Source: Burhinus oedicnemus (lineage: Eukaryota; Chordata; Aves; Charadriiformes; Burhinidae). From it: a DNA stretch of 64,000 nucleotides. The stretch is from NCBI GenBank assembly GCA_008921705.1, contig VFFE01007103.1, positions 838,726 through 902,725 of the forward strand, in the 5' to 3' direction. Positions 44,771 through 58,907 of the stretch are shown here, piece after piece. Both the position numbers and the translations under genes were made by a program. The notes beneath the pieces were generated by a model. The model was not told where the DNA came from, searched no databases, and worked only from the letters and a program-made list of their open reading frames with translations. Position 1 is the first letter of the stretch. Every line of letters starts with the position of its first letter.

Positions 44771-47700
44771 GGTAGGATGGTTTAGATGTGCTCCATGCAT
44801 GGCACTCTCAACAAAATTAATAGAAGTTGTATACGATGAGGGCCTACAGGCTTGAGCCATTCATCCCTTGTACATCCTTTATCTTTTGGTAGAACCTTTG
44901 AGTTCTGACTGTGACAGATGAGTAAACTCAGCAGGTTCACAAAGAAGGCACATATGAACCTTTTACAGTCTAGAGTGTGAGCTTAGGGTTGGAAGGAATC
45001 CAAAACCTCAAAAGGAAATTCAGCTGAAATGACCAAGTTTTTGCCTGGTTTGGGGTCAAAACCTAGTGAAAACAACACTTCAGATGGTTTCTATATAAAA
45101 AAACATGAAGCCACCCAGGTTTATAGAAAACCACCTCAAATTTTCTTACTGTGCAGCCAGGTTCAGAAGGAAGGTATGGAAAATTGAGTAATACTGCTCA
45201 AGTTTCAGCTTGATGGCAAAGGTTCAAAATATTTTAAACCTGCTCCACTCTAGGTTCATTTCACTTCTAAAGCTTGGCATAAATCCAGTAGCTACCTCAA
45301 ATGGTATAGTACCAAGATACTTACCAGACATTTGTAGTCTCCTCTACCAAGCCATTTGCCAAGCTTTTGCTAAGCTGTTTTTTTTTTTTTTTCTTTTTGA
45401 CATTTACATTTAAAACTCCTTCCTCAGGGACTCGCATTGATCCTGTCAGAAAACTCATGACTTCCAGTGTTTCTTGGAATTTTATTCTCAAGAATTTTAA
45501 TTCCAGACAGGTCCACCCCAGCAAAAGAGGTAAAATGCTAAGATCTAAATTCAATATAGTCCAAGAGTTCTCCCTGACGACAGGCCACCAGCCTGTGCCT
45601 GTAAAAAGACAAGGCTATAGAAGTGCAACAAACCAGTTATTTTGGTAGAGCTAGAGCTCATGAAGTCTTGTTCTTGCAACAGTTGACAGCTGTCAGCTTG
45701 GGTATTCCATGAGGCCCTTATTTTCTTCGTGGAATGTGAGACAATAATCCTTCCTGGGGACTAAAGGGTGTTTGCTGAAACTTCACAGTGTTAGATCAAG
45801 ATCTGCAAACGATGTATCGGCCATTTAAGCACAGCAAGAGCCCTGGAAAAGAACAAATTTACCTCTTAAGAGAAAAGGCTCCTGGTTCAAATCTCAGTGA
45901 CTATATGTGCAATACTTTCTTCACAGAATGAGTACTCTGCTTAAGTCCATACTAGGTAGTCACTAGCTTGTAATTAAGTCAAGTGAAAAAAATAGTTATG
46001 ATTTCTGTATAGTCTTTCTTCTTGGGAAACTCTACCAATGGTGACACTCTAATGAAGCATTCAGAAAAGTAAGAATTTGAATGCACTAAATGTGATTAGA
46101 AGCTCTTTTCTGAACAAAAGGTTGTATGCACAGACATACTTGAAGAATTCTAGGTAGATGTTCTAGTACCTGTGGATACTGTGCTGCCTGTTATCCATAA
46201 TAAGGTAAGAAAAGCTACTCACCATGGCATTTGAGCAATGTTCTTATCACAAATGTGAATCCAGATAGTATCTTTAGTCCAGGAATAAAACACAAAAGCA
46301 GGTAACACAGAGATTAAAAGTAACTTCTGCATAATGCAACACATTAGTTACTCTGTGTGTGTATTTTTAGTAGCTTTCTAGTTGTCTTTAGTCTTCTCTG
46401 AACCAAGAACAAGGTTTTCCTAGAAAAATCAACATTGTATTTTCAGCTTTACTGAATTTCAAGCCTGCTAAAGTTAGCAGTAGCAGTTACATTATATGAA
46501 TATCATTCCTTCTGCAAGTCTCTTTTATAATGATGGGTAACAAAATTAAGATGGAGGAGAAAGAAATAAGGAGAATATAAATTGCAAGTGAACTAGGTGA
46601 CACCTAAGCCATGAAAGAAGAGGTCTTAGGTTGTTTTACTTACATTTATATTGTGTTTGCTGTCAGATAATACAGTAGCTGGTAGGATACAGATGACCTA
46701 GGGAATTACCTGCAATTAGATCCTACAAATATTGCAAAGGAGGAATTTTGTCCAGCCTATGAGAGTGATAACTGCTTTGATAAGAAAACTTGTGTTTTCA
46801 TTTCAGTGCTACCATCTGGTGGGCAAAATGCAGACAGCAAAAATCACATTGTTATAACACTGGAACATTCTGATACAGTGAGTTTTTGTTTTATTTTGTG
46901 AAGGAAACATAAGATATTATTAAAACAACTTGAACATCTGGTTTGGGGATAAAGTCATTTTGCAGTGTTGTTGCCAAGCCTCAGGGCCAAGCGCAAAGAG
47001 AACAACCTTCCCTTCCAGCCTCTCCATAATGCATAACACCAAACTGTAAAATTTCATGTCCAACACAAATGAAGAACAAAATATACTGGAGCTATAGCTG
47101 TACACATCTAGAGAAATTCACCTGATAGCTTGAAAGCCAGGGAACTGTATGAGATTAAAGCTGCAGAATTTTAAAAGCCAACGGCAGGGAAGGGAAATCA
47201 TGTTTATTTTAGTATGGGTAAGTTAAAGTTACATCAGGCATCCTGAGGAAAAGAAGGGGAAAGGAAAATCACTAGGAAATCTTTGTAATTAGTTATTGAA
47301 AGGCTCTGTTAAATGCTGTAATGACGAGCAGTGCTGTTTTCTTTGGTACACTTAGAACTTGCAATGTGAAGGTGGAAACAAGGGTCAGATCTGATCTTCT
47401 CCAACTACTGCCTGAACTTTTGGGATCTGGAAGAAAAAGGACTAATTGTTCCAATTTTGTATTACTTTCAAATGAATCTGGCCCCAAACCTCAAACATTT
47501 ATGCAAACTTCTTGCCTGTCAAAATGTACGTAACTGGCATAACCACATGACTTAAAGTTTTACAAAACCTTGGGAGAGATTTTACTGAGAACACTTCTTC
47601 AGGGCTAAAGTTCTGGTGTCATTAACCTTAGTGTGGCTGAGACTTTACCCCTGGCATTCTTCACTTTTCCTATACTGTCATTTTCTCAGATGTAAATAAG

Positions 47701-47795
47701 AACTAGTTACTGATGTTTCAAATGTTTCGAGTCCCTACTCGAAAGCTCTCTTTGCCCATCTGCCTGCACCCAATAATGAACTGTCTTTTAAAATG
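44771..47795. other. Unassigned AT-rich intergenic sequence
   Basis: No gene recognised. Contains a 15-T run (45378-45392). Confidence 0.4.
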
Positions 47796-47896
47796 TGATT
47801 GATGTTTTGTTATACCATCTGGGATCACTGTGACCTTTAACCTGCCATAAATCTATTAAAATGAAACCCAGCTTAGCAAAATCTAATCAATAATGC
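47796..47896. promoter_or_regulatory. Cluster of transcription-factor-like sites, possible enhancer
   Basis: Within 101 bases: TGATTGAT (47796-47803, PBX/HOX-type), TGACCTTTAACCT (47831-47843; on the other strand AGGTTAAAGGTCA, a DR1 nuclear-receptor element of HNF4/RXR/COUP type) and CTAATCAATAAT (47883-47894, homeodomain/ONECUT-like). The motifs are seen directly. Function as an enhancer is an inference, because such sites also occur by chance. Confidence 0.3.
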
Positions 47897-48781
47897 TTTT
47901 TTTGGAGCAGGTGTGAATACACCATTGCAGGTCTCTGAGACCGATACATTAAATGCTTTGATTTAACTCAGCAGAATTTATATAATAATCTTCTGTGTTT
48001 AAGGGCTGATATTGGTATTTTTTGTCTTGGGTAACGTAAATCTACTACTCCAGAAGGTCAGCCAGTGGGTGACTTAGGTCTCTAAGAACTTCCACTAATG
48101 AGTACAACAGTAATTCATGATAATTTCAACCTTGGTAATAAGGTTCACAGAGATCTGGTCAAGCATTCCAAAACTCCAGCTTCATCAGGAAATTTGTACT
48201 GCAGTTGAATGAGAATAAATAACCGTTTTCTGAGATCTGTCTCATATATTGCTCTTCTGAGTTCCTGCCAGTCTGTCAACCAGAACAAATATCCATTCTT
48301 TCAGTATAGATTAAAGTGACTTCTATTTTTCCTACTACAGTCTTGGCCCTTGTCTTGCAAGAAATAGTGATCAGATGCAAGAAAGACTGAGATGAGTTAC
48401 TGTGTTATATGTAAAGAAATGGAAACCATTTTCCTGAGGTTTCTGAGGTTTGAGCCCCTCTACATATTTGATGTTGAAAAGGTGAACAAATATTAGAAAT
48501 TCTCAGATTTTAATGCCAGAAGAGCACAAAGAACAACTGCTGTTCAGTTAATCTGATTTTCTACAGCAAGTATTTCAAGGGCATATGGAAGTTTGGGGTG
48601 TGTTTTGGTTTGCTTTTATTTTATTTATTTCTTTTTCAATGCAAGTGTATTCTCATTATTTGCGGAAAGATCTCTTTCTGCAGTACCCCAGAAATTCAGC
48701 CATTGCTCCTATTAAGACATAGGAGATGACACATGCTAGCTCAGAGATTCTGCTTCTCCCATGTAGAGTGTTCTGTATTTT
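47897..48781. other. Unassigned AT-rich intergenic sequence
   Basis: Nothing recognised. Confidence 0.4.
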
Positions 48782-49282
48782 TTGAGGGGCAATACTGATT
48801 GGAATAACTTTTGCCAAATGCTGAGCTCGAAAGGACCTCGGCATCTACCTGGGAATTTGATACTGTGTGTTTTCCCTGGGCTTAAATGGTTAGCTGGGCA
48901 TCTCTTGTCACAGACAGGCTACTGGGCTAGACAGAGCTTATCTGAGCCTGTAGTGGTGTTCTTGTCTTTCTTGGCATGCCTATGTCAGACACAATTAGCT
49001 AGGAGGCAATATTTTGCTTTCCTTTATGGCAAAATCGCTTCAAAACTCCTGAGCCCAAAAGAGGAGCTGCTGCGGAGTCCGGTGTGGCATAGTCATCCCA
49101 CTGTGGGAAGCACGGCTGTCTGTCTCCCTGGACTGAGACCTCAGAGGAGTCTGGGGGCCTGGAGCAGCTGTCTCATGCCAGAGGCTGTATCCCGACTCCA
49201 TGGTACTGGCTTTCAGTTCCAGCTGAATTCAAAGTTTACCATATGCCCTAACTCCTGTAGGGACAGGGTCTTCTCTGTGTGA
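48782..49282 (+). other. 166-codon open frame in a GC-richer patch, unrecognised
   Basis: One frame stays open for 166 codons across a patch with higher GC than its flanks (about 48890-49200). The translation shows no domain, repeat or signal peptide that I recognise. GC-rich DNA has fewer stop codons, so chance is the simplest reading. Confidence 0.1.
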
Positions 49283-52200
49283 GGCAAATGATTTTGGCTC
49301 CCTGTTATACTCAATTATACTTAATTCATATCTTTCCCCCTTCATTTCAAGTCCTTCCTGTATAACACCAGCCATAAATTATTCTCTAGGAATTCCTTTA
49401 TTCAACATATTTCTTCTTTTCGATTGCTATGGTATCTTTTAGAAGGAGATCCAGTTCTAATTTGAAGACTGGATCTGATCAATTTTTCTTCTCCTCCTCA
49501 ACATTCAGTGACCCTGCTACATATGTGTGTATGCATTTGGTTACTCCTGGCTTTGAGATAGGATAGTACATCGCCAGGGAAATGACGTAAATAACACGCC
49601 CAGAAGAAAAGGATGAAAAGAAAACTGTAAGGATTCCTTACTCGGGTTTTAGTGCCTTTTGAAGAAAAATTGATTTTGATGTTTTTCACAATTTTTGGTT
49701 TGCTCTTCGTGGTATTTACGATAACCATTTTGAGCTAAGTATAGAGCAGGACTGGAAACATCTCTGTGTTAGGATAAGGTGCTGGTAGTACCGTAGGAAC
49801 AATATTCCCTTGAGGTGATCCAAGAGATGTGCTAGGTTTTCCCTTTCATCGTACCAATTTTCTGATGACCCACACGGATGAGTACATCAAAGTTGTCTTG
49901 GGCTCTGGTCTTCCATAGGCAGCATGATTGTCACCATGGAATGACCTGCTCTTTTATGAAGCTATTATGACCTTCATAATTTTCCTCATCACAGACCACA
50001 GTAATATCAATCTTGCTGCTAATGTCCGTGTCATTAAGTATACTCACAGAGACTCCAAAAATAAGCAAATAGAGTTGCTCACTTCCTCCACAGGGGGTCC
50101 AAGTTGATTTTTAAACTGAGAGTAGCAAAGATGGAGTCCTGCAAAGACTGTATATTTTTTGATATGTCTAGCAATACTAGATTTGAGAGAGGCAATTTCC
50201 TGTATTTAATGTTTTAGCATGCTGAGTGGTGAAGTAATGACTATTTTCAATAACAGCACTTTTTTTTCCAGGGGAAGCTCATTCCCTTTTCATACAGCAG
50301 CTGCTTCCTACAGGACGACTTTAAGGCTGCACACATTACAAAGAGGTATTGAAAGCGACAATGGCTGGATGTGCTTCAAGTATGTCAGAAGAGAACCCTA
50401 CTGGCCCTCAAAGTGCCTGGGATGGGTGGCATGGGATCAGAAGGTGCAGACTGGTGCTCCTATTGGATCCAAAGCTGCAGGAGTCCATCTGCTCTGGGCT
50501 TTTGTTATTAATCTGTGCATTAACAATAATTTCACATATATTCTGCCAATTCCCCAGGCTTGTCTGGTTCCTTCCGCCAGATTTTTCGGCCTGTCTTCTG
50601 GAGCCCTTCTCTGGGGGATCACTCCCACCTCCTTTATGTCAGAATGGATAACGAGGCACTTACCTCAGTAAGCCAGCAGAGTTTATACAGCATTTCCCAG
50701 CAGGCTTCACTTTGGATAATGAGACAGGTTGTCTCTGGCAAGGACTAGTGGCTTGTGATACAGTCCTTTCAAAAGCTGTGGTAAAATAGGGTTTACAGTG
50801 ATATTGGCTGTTGAGAATTGGGTTTCTCTGGTGCTGTTAATAGAGGTTTTTTCTCCTTCAGCGTTTTGTCTCTTAGCAATAGTATCCATTCACTTTATGA
50901 ACTTATGAATGCTCTTATGATCCTTTTGTGGCCAGCAATGTCTGGCACTAGAACATTTGATTATGGACAGCAGAAGAGAAAGGGAAAATGTAACCTCCCT
51001 ATAGAAATTGCAGAGATTTCAGGGGGGAAGGTGTATTGAACATACAAATTACAGGAGAACCTTCCTGTGTGACTGGCTGGCTTCCCAGGCTTTTGCTATT
51101 GGTGTAGTACATAATAAATGGCACTATTACCATTTCCCTTCTTTCTGCTGATTTTTTTGAACAGTACCACAGCATAATGAGTGAAATTCTTGGATTTCTG
51201 CACTAGCTTTTTCAGGACCCAGTAGACTCTAGTGAAATTCCTTCTGTTTTTTCTTCTCTCTATCATCAAGCTATAGACACAAAAATTTCACCAGACCTAT
51301 GGAACACATTCTAATGACATTCTTGAGTTTGCCATTACACTTCAATTCTATAGATGAGAGGGAAAAGGGCACTTTTTAAAATACTATGTCCACTAATCCC
51401 AGTCTTGGGGCAGAAATGGTTATATCTGTTGACATTTTCAAAGACATTTTTCCCCAATGTCTGAGAGTTGCTTCCTGCCCTGCTATCTGCGATAGGAGAG
51501 GCAAATGTGAGAGTTTGAGAGTTCATTAAAACATCATTCCCGTGAGTCTAATCTGGTCAGTGGTATACAAGCTATGTTCCTACGGAAGTAGGGAATTATG
51601 TTTGTATGTTGTCAGTAGGAACTAAACTATGGCATTTTACACACTTCTAGCTACATCCCCTTTTACACTAAGAAAAAAAAAACTCAGGTTTTTAATTCAT
51701 GGGAAAGGTAATGAGTAGTTTTGGGCAAACCTTAAAGGAGTGTACTGAGATTAAGCTAATCTTGTGCTTTGGGAGACTTAAAGCTGATCTTCACTGAATA
51801 AATCATCTCTGCTTAAGGGGTGACATGATAACAGATTTCACCTGTAACACTTCCTGATAATGATCAAGTTTGGAGAAAATTTCCCATCTTTCCTAATTTA
51901 TTTAGAAGATACAGATAATCCCAGTGAAATTGGAGGGTCTCCTTGCCTTCTTAACCATGTATGTAGGAGCAAGGCCTTGTGCATTAAAATCCAGTTGAAA
52001 CACAGAAGGTTACATTATGTAAAGGACTAAAGACGAACAAATGATATCATGTCCAAAAAACCCGAGTTATTTTCATGGACCTTTCACGAAAAGTTTCACT
52101 GGCATTTAAGTCAACTCTTGCCACTCAAGGCTCCTGAGAGAGCACATTTGCATGTTTTATTTATATGGGCTTCTGTTAAGACTAATAATTACAGAGAAGC

Positions 52201-54990
52201 CTCCTGACACTATACTTGCAATCACATATACCCTTCACTGTGCCTTTCTGCATTGAAACCAGTTAAAGCCTGAATCTGGGACAGAATCTTTGCTTTTTTT
52301 TATATGTCAACATGATAGTTTGATTATTCATTTTTCACTACTGATTTATTTAGAACAGTGGACATCTCATTTTTTCGTTGGAAGTTCCTAATCTGGAATA
52401 AAAAAAAAGGAATTATGTAGTGCTACATGTGATCTTGTATATTTGTCAGAGTTTTTCCTCAGTTGCAGCACCATTCTTTGCTCCATAGGTAGGTAGTGTG
52501 TGGCCTAAATGAAGCCTTCAAATCAGAGCCCCCCAAGAATATGAACTTCTGATCTGTGCTTCATGCCTCAGGCCAATCTCTTTTAGAAGGCTTAATCAAA
52601 AATAAACGGGGTGGGTAAAAGCTTCTTCTGACTTCACTGGACTTGGGATCAGGATGATGAGTGTATAATATTTCCAGTGTAAATCCTTGTATATACCTAT
52701 GTTTGTAGATATAGTGTCTTCATTTGTAACATAGGAATACTTAACAAGTCCCAGACATCTGTAACACAGACAGTAGACAAAACTACAAACGAGCAACTAA
52801 ACTAAAAAAAAAAAGAGCCATAGACAATACATTTCCATAAAGGCAAGATAAAGTTCAAAGAGAAAGCTATACTCAGACATTCAGTTATAAGAGAGATTTA
52901 TGACGGTACTGCAGAAATATTTAAATATGACAATTCCCATGTTTATGAGCAAAATAGCAAGTTCGATGCAGATAAATAAAATGCATTTCAATATTCTTAC
53001 ACTAGTGTCTGTTTATATGAGTTTTTGCCAAAATTCAGACTAATGATAAGGATTTGCTACTGCAAGTAACTAGAGATTAATCCAGATGTTGGTGTTGTTT
53101 CTTAGAGGAGTACAAAGCATATGTATTGAAAGCAGTGAAGCTGCTGCTGATGGTTTCTTATCTTTAGTGTTATATTTTGTAATGTGTGGTAGGGATGAAA
53201 GCAGTGCACAGAATGGATGAATGATATTTCAATAGTTGGTATCGAGCAGTCAGTAGGAAACAACTTTTGTATTTGGTGGTGGATAATCTTAAAGCATCCA
53301 GCCTGTCTTCAGTGCTTATGTAGAATTCTATGTCTTTATTAAAAGTTGATTCTCCTTAAGTCTTTTTTTTTGTTATAGGAGAAAACATAGTGGTTTTGCT
53401 ATTAAGACTTCTTTTTTTAACATTTCAGAAAAAAAAAAAAAGTAGTGTTTTTCTTTGTGAACCTAAATGCCTTGTTACAGAATGGGATGGGACACCTACT
53501 CTACTATGGATTACAGGGTAGGATAGGGCAAAAAATGCTCAATCCCAGTGCACAGAAAGACAGCTACTACTCACAGAGTGTAATTTCATGGGAACTATGG
53601 AAGCTGGGGACGCCATTCAGTCAGATAACCAGTTTGTGCTCCTGGATCAGATTTGCCTGGGTAGAAACAGCAATAGCAACTAGAGGATACCATGAAGGAC
53701 AGAGAGTAGGGGACGCAGGGAAAGGAGCCCCACTCATTCTTCCAAAAGTTTGAAACGTTCTAATTTCCAGCCTAAATTTAGCCCTAGGCAATTTACAATC
53801 ACTAACACTGTTATTGTCTTCAGATTTTCAAATTTCTTCTCTGTATCTGCTTTTCCACCTTCCCTTAGGTCTGCTGAACTTACAACCATTGAGACATCCA
53901 GCCGCCTTTGTCTTACTAGGCTGAAAAACCTGTTGGTTTAGGTCCTCTTCTACAAGGCAGACTCTGATCAGCTGTGTGGCCATTCTCTGTACCTGCTTCA
54001 TTTTCAGTACATCTTTGTTGCACGTGGGTGGTCAGAGTTGTATTGTATTCATAATGAAGGCTTGCCAAAGCTTTTTGCAATGGCATTAATACTTCCCTTT
54101 CTTTAGCAAGACATGCTAGAGTCATAGCTGTCATCTTCTTTGTGGCTGCATCTCGTTAATGGCTCATTATCAACCCTTTCCCTCTTCTCCTGTCCTGTTA
54201 GAGCTGTCCTAATAAAATCTGTAGCTGTGCACTGTAACTAATAAGACAGATTTTGTTGCAAGGCTATGCTTGGATATTGCCATAAAAGTTTCAAATTACA
54301 AGTTCCTTCTGTTTGCATTTTTCATGCAAAATTCACTGCTCACTCTGACCTCAGTAGCCAAAAGATTGTTTTAATAGGTGTGGTATTTATGGGTAAAGAG
54401 TCAAACAAGTGAGGTTGGTTTTGTGGTTGTTTTTTTCCTCCTTTTTACATCTTTTTCTGTGATTATGACAAAAGGTCCAGGAAGTAAGATGAGTAGAGTC
54501 GGCCTATGCCAGACGGTCCCACTTCCACTTGATTTGGAGAGCAGAAAGGATTCATCAGCTGAGTAGCAGGATCATGTTGTTTAGGTGATCTACATCTTCC
54601 TCACAACTACTTGACTAAGTAACCAGCAAACTACAGCATGCTCTGGTGGCAGGTCCTTACCTAGTGCCATGGCACCACTTGGCAACTGTGCACATCGTCA
54701 CAGCTGGTGCCTGCTGAGCCCTGCCTGCCTTCCCTCTCACCTACCTGCAGGAGCTGCCTGGGCCAGCAGTTTTATTTTTGAACAGGCATCAGTGCTGTTC
54801 TTAAGGAATACACAAAAACTCACCGACATGGTGGGATAGAAAAGCAGAACCATGGTGGGGGTCTCCTCATTCTCTCACTATCACACACCTTGATGTCCCC
54901 TGCTATCCCAAATCACCGTCTGCTCCCTAATGGGCCTCAATGCCCACCTCTCAAATTTGCAGCTCCAGGATGTCTATGCAACTGCAGAGA
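49283..54990. other. Unassigned AT-rich intergenic sequence
   Basis: About 5.7 kb. Two overlapping frames of 150 and 100 codons at 50219-50671 resemble nothing known. There are A runs at 52804-52814 (11) and 53429-53441 (13). The part at 54640-54970 is GC-richer, with no gene seen. Confidence 0.4.
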
Positions 54991-55090
54991 TTATAGAATC
55001 ATTAGAATAGCTTGGATGGGAATATCATAGAATAGTTTGGATTGGAAGGGACCTTTAAAGGTTGTCTAGTCTAGCCCTCCCTGGTGTGGA
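54991..55090 (-). mobile_element. CR1 3' end, antisense, terminus present twice
   Basis: TTATAGAATCATTAGAATAG and CTTGGATGGG (54991-55020) are followed at once by ATATCATAGAATAGTTTGG, ATTGGAAGGGACCTTTAAAG and GTTGTCTAGTCTAGCCCTCC. Both pieces are the same CR1 terminus in the same direction. The first stops after about 30 bases. The right edge is approximate. Confidence 0.8.
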
Positions 55091-58000
55091 CCATGTGTTG
55101 ATTCATCTCATCTCTGGGAAACACATTTAAATCAGTCTGGGTTGTTCTGTATGTTGCAGTCATGATCATCACTGTAAGATGGAGTTTGGGACTTTTGAGT
55201 AATTGCTGCGAACTTTTGCCAATAGTTCCATTAAAACAGCCCCGCCGATATCTGTTTCCTGGTTGGTACAACACCCTGAGGCTGTTTCCTTATATTTGCA
55301 GGGAAGAAGTGTTCATGTTACTTGCAAGGATTCCAGAGACATTGACCCTTCACAAAGAAAGGAGAGTCAGTGGAGAGACAGACTGAAGCTTTTGTTAGTC
55401 TATAAAGACACCCTCCTCTCCCCCTTATCCTCAGAACAACTGCAGGCATTTCCAGAGTGCATTCCAGACTGCTTGTGTGTATCCTTCTCCAGTGAAAGTA
55501 TAGGGAAGCAATAGGAAACATTAGGCCAAAATATCTAACAACCCACCCAAAATATCTAACAAGCCAGCTCTAAGATGGAAGAAGACTGGCAGCGACAGCA
55601 CCTACTTCCCCCTGCCTTTGTCTAACTCTTCACTGGTTTGGGGATTTTAAGAAGCCTGGATAATCCTCTGCCCCTAATTCCAGTGTTAGGAGCTTAAAAT
55701 CCAGACAAAATAAACCCTAGGATTAGGTGGAATCCATTAGGATTCACTAGAACTCCATTAGGAATTCATTAGGAATAAAGTTTATCCCTTCGAAGCCTAG
55801 CGGTATATTAATGTTGCTACTATTACTGCTATAAACACCACTAATCATAAATATCAAAGCTTATACAGTATCTGAAGGACACCTAAGGCTGATGTAAAAT
55901 ATGATGTATATTTTGGATAACACTTCATTTAATATTTAATCTACTGCATGTCCACTTCCCATTTGTTGTTGACATTGGTTATCTTGTAACTGTAGCCCAA
56001 GTTGTTCTTCGAGGCATGATTTTCTGCCTTCCTCTTGTGATTAATTTGGTTTGCTTTCCAACTTTTTTTTTGTGGGTGGAAAATTCAGCCATTGGCAACA
56101 ACTGACCCTTTTGCATTCAAGACATGGGGCTCTCTTTTGTGGTAAGACCACTGTGTTTGTGCAAAAGTAGGTTTACTGCTAGGCTTACATGACCAAGAGT
56201 ATTTTATCAAGTCCCTCAGTGGTTTCTCTGCCACCGGAAGGTCCCTGTATTACACTGCTTGTAGGTCCCAAAGGGCTGTTTCTCTAGCTGAGGAGCGATA
56301 AGAGTATAAGGTCTTCCAAGTTACGGTGTCATTATCTCACTACCTTACCCAAGGTAGCAGAGTGCTACAATATTCCCAAATTGCCATCCTCTGTATTAGA
56401 GAAATCTTCCCAAAGGCTGTGAAGCCAGGCGTGAGGCGTGTTTATGTCACTGGCCTGCTGCACGGTAGTCTTGCCGGAGCTGGCAGGCTGGCCTGGACCG
56501 TAAGTGCATTCTGAGAGGCAGGCAATTCAGAAACTCAGGAGCCACTTCTTTGTGTGCTGGCCACAATTCCTACTTCCCCTGCCAATATGCTTATGGTTTG
56601 GCATTTGTAGACACACCGCAGCTGTCCAGTTGATAAACTGACACACTCTGGGTGGCCCTCGTCTCTTGAGATTTTACAACTGCTCTTTGCTCCACCAGAC
56701 ATGAATTGAAGTCTTCCAAACTCTCCCACGGAGACTTTCCTGGTACTCTGGTGTCAAGTTCAGAACAAGAATCCAGAGCAGACATTTTATTCCTAATAAC
56801 ACTTGTTTTCCTACCCTGCTGCTCTCCTTCAGCTAACTGGTGCCTGTGATGAACCCACGCTTCTGTTCACTGGTTCGTCCTGTTCAGCGGCAGTCAGCAG
56901 TTATTTACAGTACTCTCCAATCCAGGAGCCCTCTGCCCTTGAAGGAGAAAGGACTGTGTACGCTTTACAGTCAAACTCAGGATTACAGATCAAACGTATT
57001 GCTGTGCATATATATTTATGTGATCCTTAGGCCTCTTCCTGGTATCTCCTGCATGCTTATTGTCCAGGTTAAAGAAACAGCCATCACTCACGTACCGAAA
57101 AACAACACTGAAAAATGCAATGTTGCTAGCAGAGATCTTGAGAAACACAGCTACTGGGCTGTCTACATTTCAGGTAAATGTTATTGTAGCTTACAGTAAC
57201 TGGTATGTGTCTTGGATCTCTTGTGCAATTCTTGCTTTACTCACATATTACTCCTGGAATATGTTGCTACTTCAACTAGTAGAAAAGGAGAAAAAAATTT
57301 TAACACCCATAGGAGGTGATGTTTCAGGTACAAGGAACTGAAATAGTTTCAGTTTTTAGTGGCCACCATCAAAATCATGTCAGTATTGTTCTTTTGTAGC
57401 TCCCACATCACGGCATTCAGGTAACAGTGAAAACAGATTTACAGATAACTCTAATTTCATGCCACATTGATACCACAGTAGAGCAACTGCTAGATTGCGG
57501 AGAGAAGGAGAGGTATTCATTTCCGTTTGCTTCTGCAGTAGATTAATTGAAATGTGTTAGCTCAGCTGTGTGCATATATGCTGATGTAATCAAGCCAGGT
57601 GCACACACAGGATTTTCTAAGAGGAGGTGGAGATGAGTCTGGATCACGTAAAGAGGAGATGGAGAGCTCTGCAGGATGTTTAAAGGTTGCGAGGATGCTT
57701 AACATTTTGTACCAGACATGTGAGGAGGGAAAATAGCACAGGGGCACAGAGTTGTTAATACGCTGAATGGCAAGAGGGGTACGAATTAGGCATTTAAAGG
57801 TCCAGAGTTCCAGATCATGTATGGTGCAAGGGAGAGGGGAGGGGACTCAGTCCCTTTGTGAGTTTAGATACAAAAGGTTAGAGAACCTGGGCTACTTACA
57901 GGAAAGGCAGGGAATGGAATAAGGATTAGCTATGGAACATTTTACTGTGCCACTTGAACCCGACCAGACTTTTTAGTAGGCAAATGTTTTCTTCCAGCAA

Positions 58001-58907
58001 AACAGACACAGAAGCAGCTCTCGTAAAATGTATGGGTTTTTTCAGTCATCCAAATACTGCATTCCAGTTCAGTCTGTCATTTTTCAAAGGAATGTGGTTT
58101 TCCTTTGCCTTCTCTGGAGCAGAGGGAGATATGGGACAAGGGTGTACAGGAGGACACGCGGATAAACAAGGCTGAGCTTGTAAAGAAATCTCTCCAGTTT
58201 GATTCTTGCCACCAGAGAATTGTATACTGTTAAACTCCTAGATAGCCTCTCAGATTGTATACATGAAACAGACATTACATAAACTGCCAGCATTTTTCTC
58301 TTTTTCACTTTAAGAAACACCCTTCTGCGACAGTTGTAAGGAATTTACTAGGGTTGGGTCTACTAAGTTCCTACGGATAGTACTCTAAAAATACTGACAG
58401 AAGAGGAAGCAATGCTTTTTTTTCTGATTTTGTTTTTAACAGTTATAGAATTATACAAAAGGGATACAATTGTTTAAGAAGTTTTATAGGATACTGTGGG
58501 AAACCTTTCCATTTTCATTGCATTCAGCATAGAGGAGGTGCCGTCAGGTATTTTCCGTGGAAGTGGGTATGTGCTTTCAGATCTCACCAAAACCTAGTTG
58601 GATTATGTGCTTAATCCTCAGCCTTTCTGTGACCTGATAATTACCGACTGCTTCAGATTTGCATTCTTAACAACAGCCCATCACTTTGGCAGAGACTGTT
58701 ACTCTATCCCTAAAAGAAATGACGTATTGCTGCAGCCCCAGGAAACCTCCATGTCCAACTACAAGTTCTCTGATAGAGTAATTGAATGACGCAGTAAGTC
58801 ATGTGCCTCTGTACTGGTCATCAGGAGTGCCACTATTCCTCTGCCGTCACAAATATCTCCTTTGACCCAAGCATTAACTCCTTACGTTCACTCTTTCTTC
58901 CAGAACA
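55091..58907. other. Unassigned intergenic sequence
   Basis: No gene recognised. It holds a degenerate ATTAGG-type tandem repeat (55717-55777) and a 13-base direct repeat AAAATATCTAACA near 55529 and 55550. Open frames up to 119 codons show no domains. Confidence 0.4.
55717..55777. repeat. Degenerate short tandem repeat (ATTAGGAATCC type)
   Basis: ATTAGG or CTAG recurs five times at 10-15-base steps, separated by GAATCC, GATTC, AACTCC and GAATTC. A short, imperfect minisatellite. Confidence 0.65.

Noticed and set aside
44983..45040. GGGTTGGAAGGAATCC resembling CR1 3' UTR text
   Set aside because: Only about 14 bases match and there is no tail unit nearby.
45885..45905. T-loop-like GGTTCAAATCTC
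   Set aside because: No cloverleaf can be built from the flanking sequence. It could be a SINE scrap but there is too little to call.
50219..50671. Overlapping 150- and 100-codon plus-strand frames
   Set aside because: Neither translation resembles a known family, and having two phases open at once suggests composition rather than coding.
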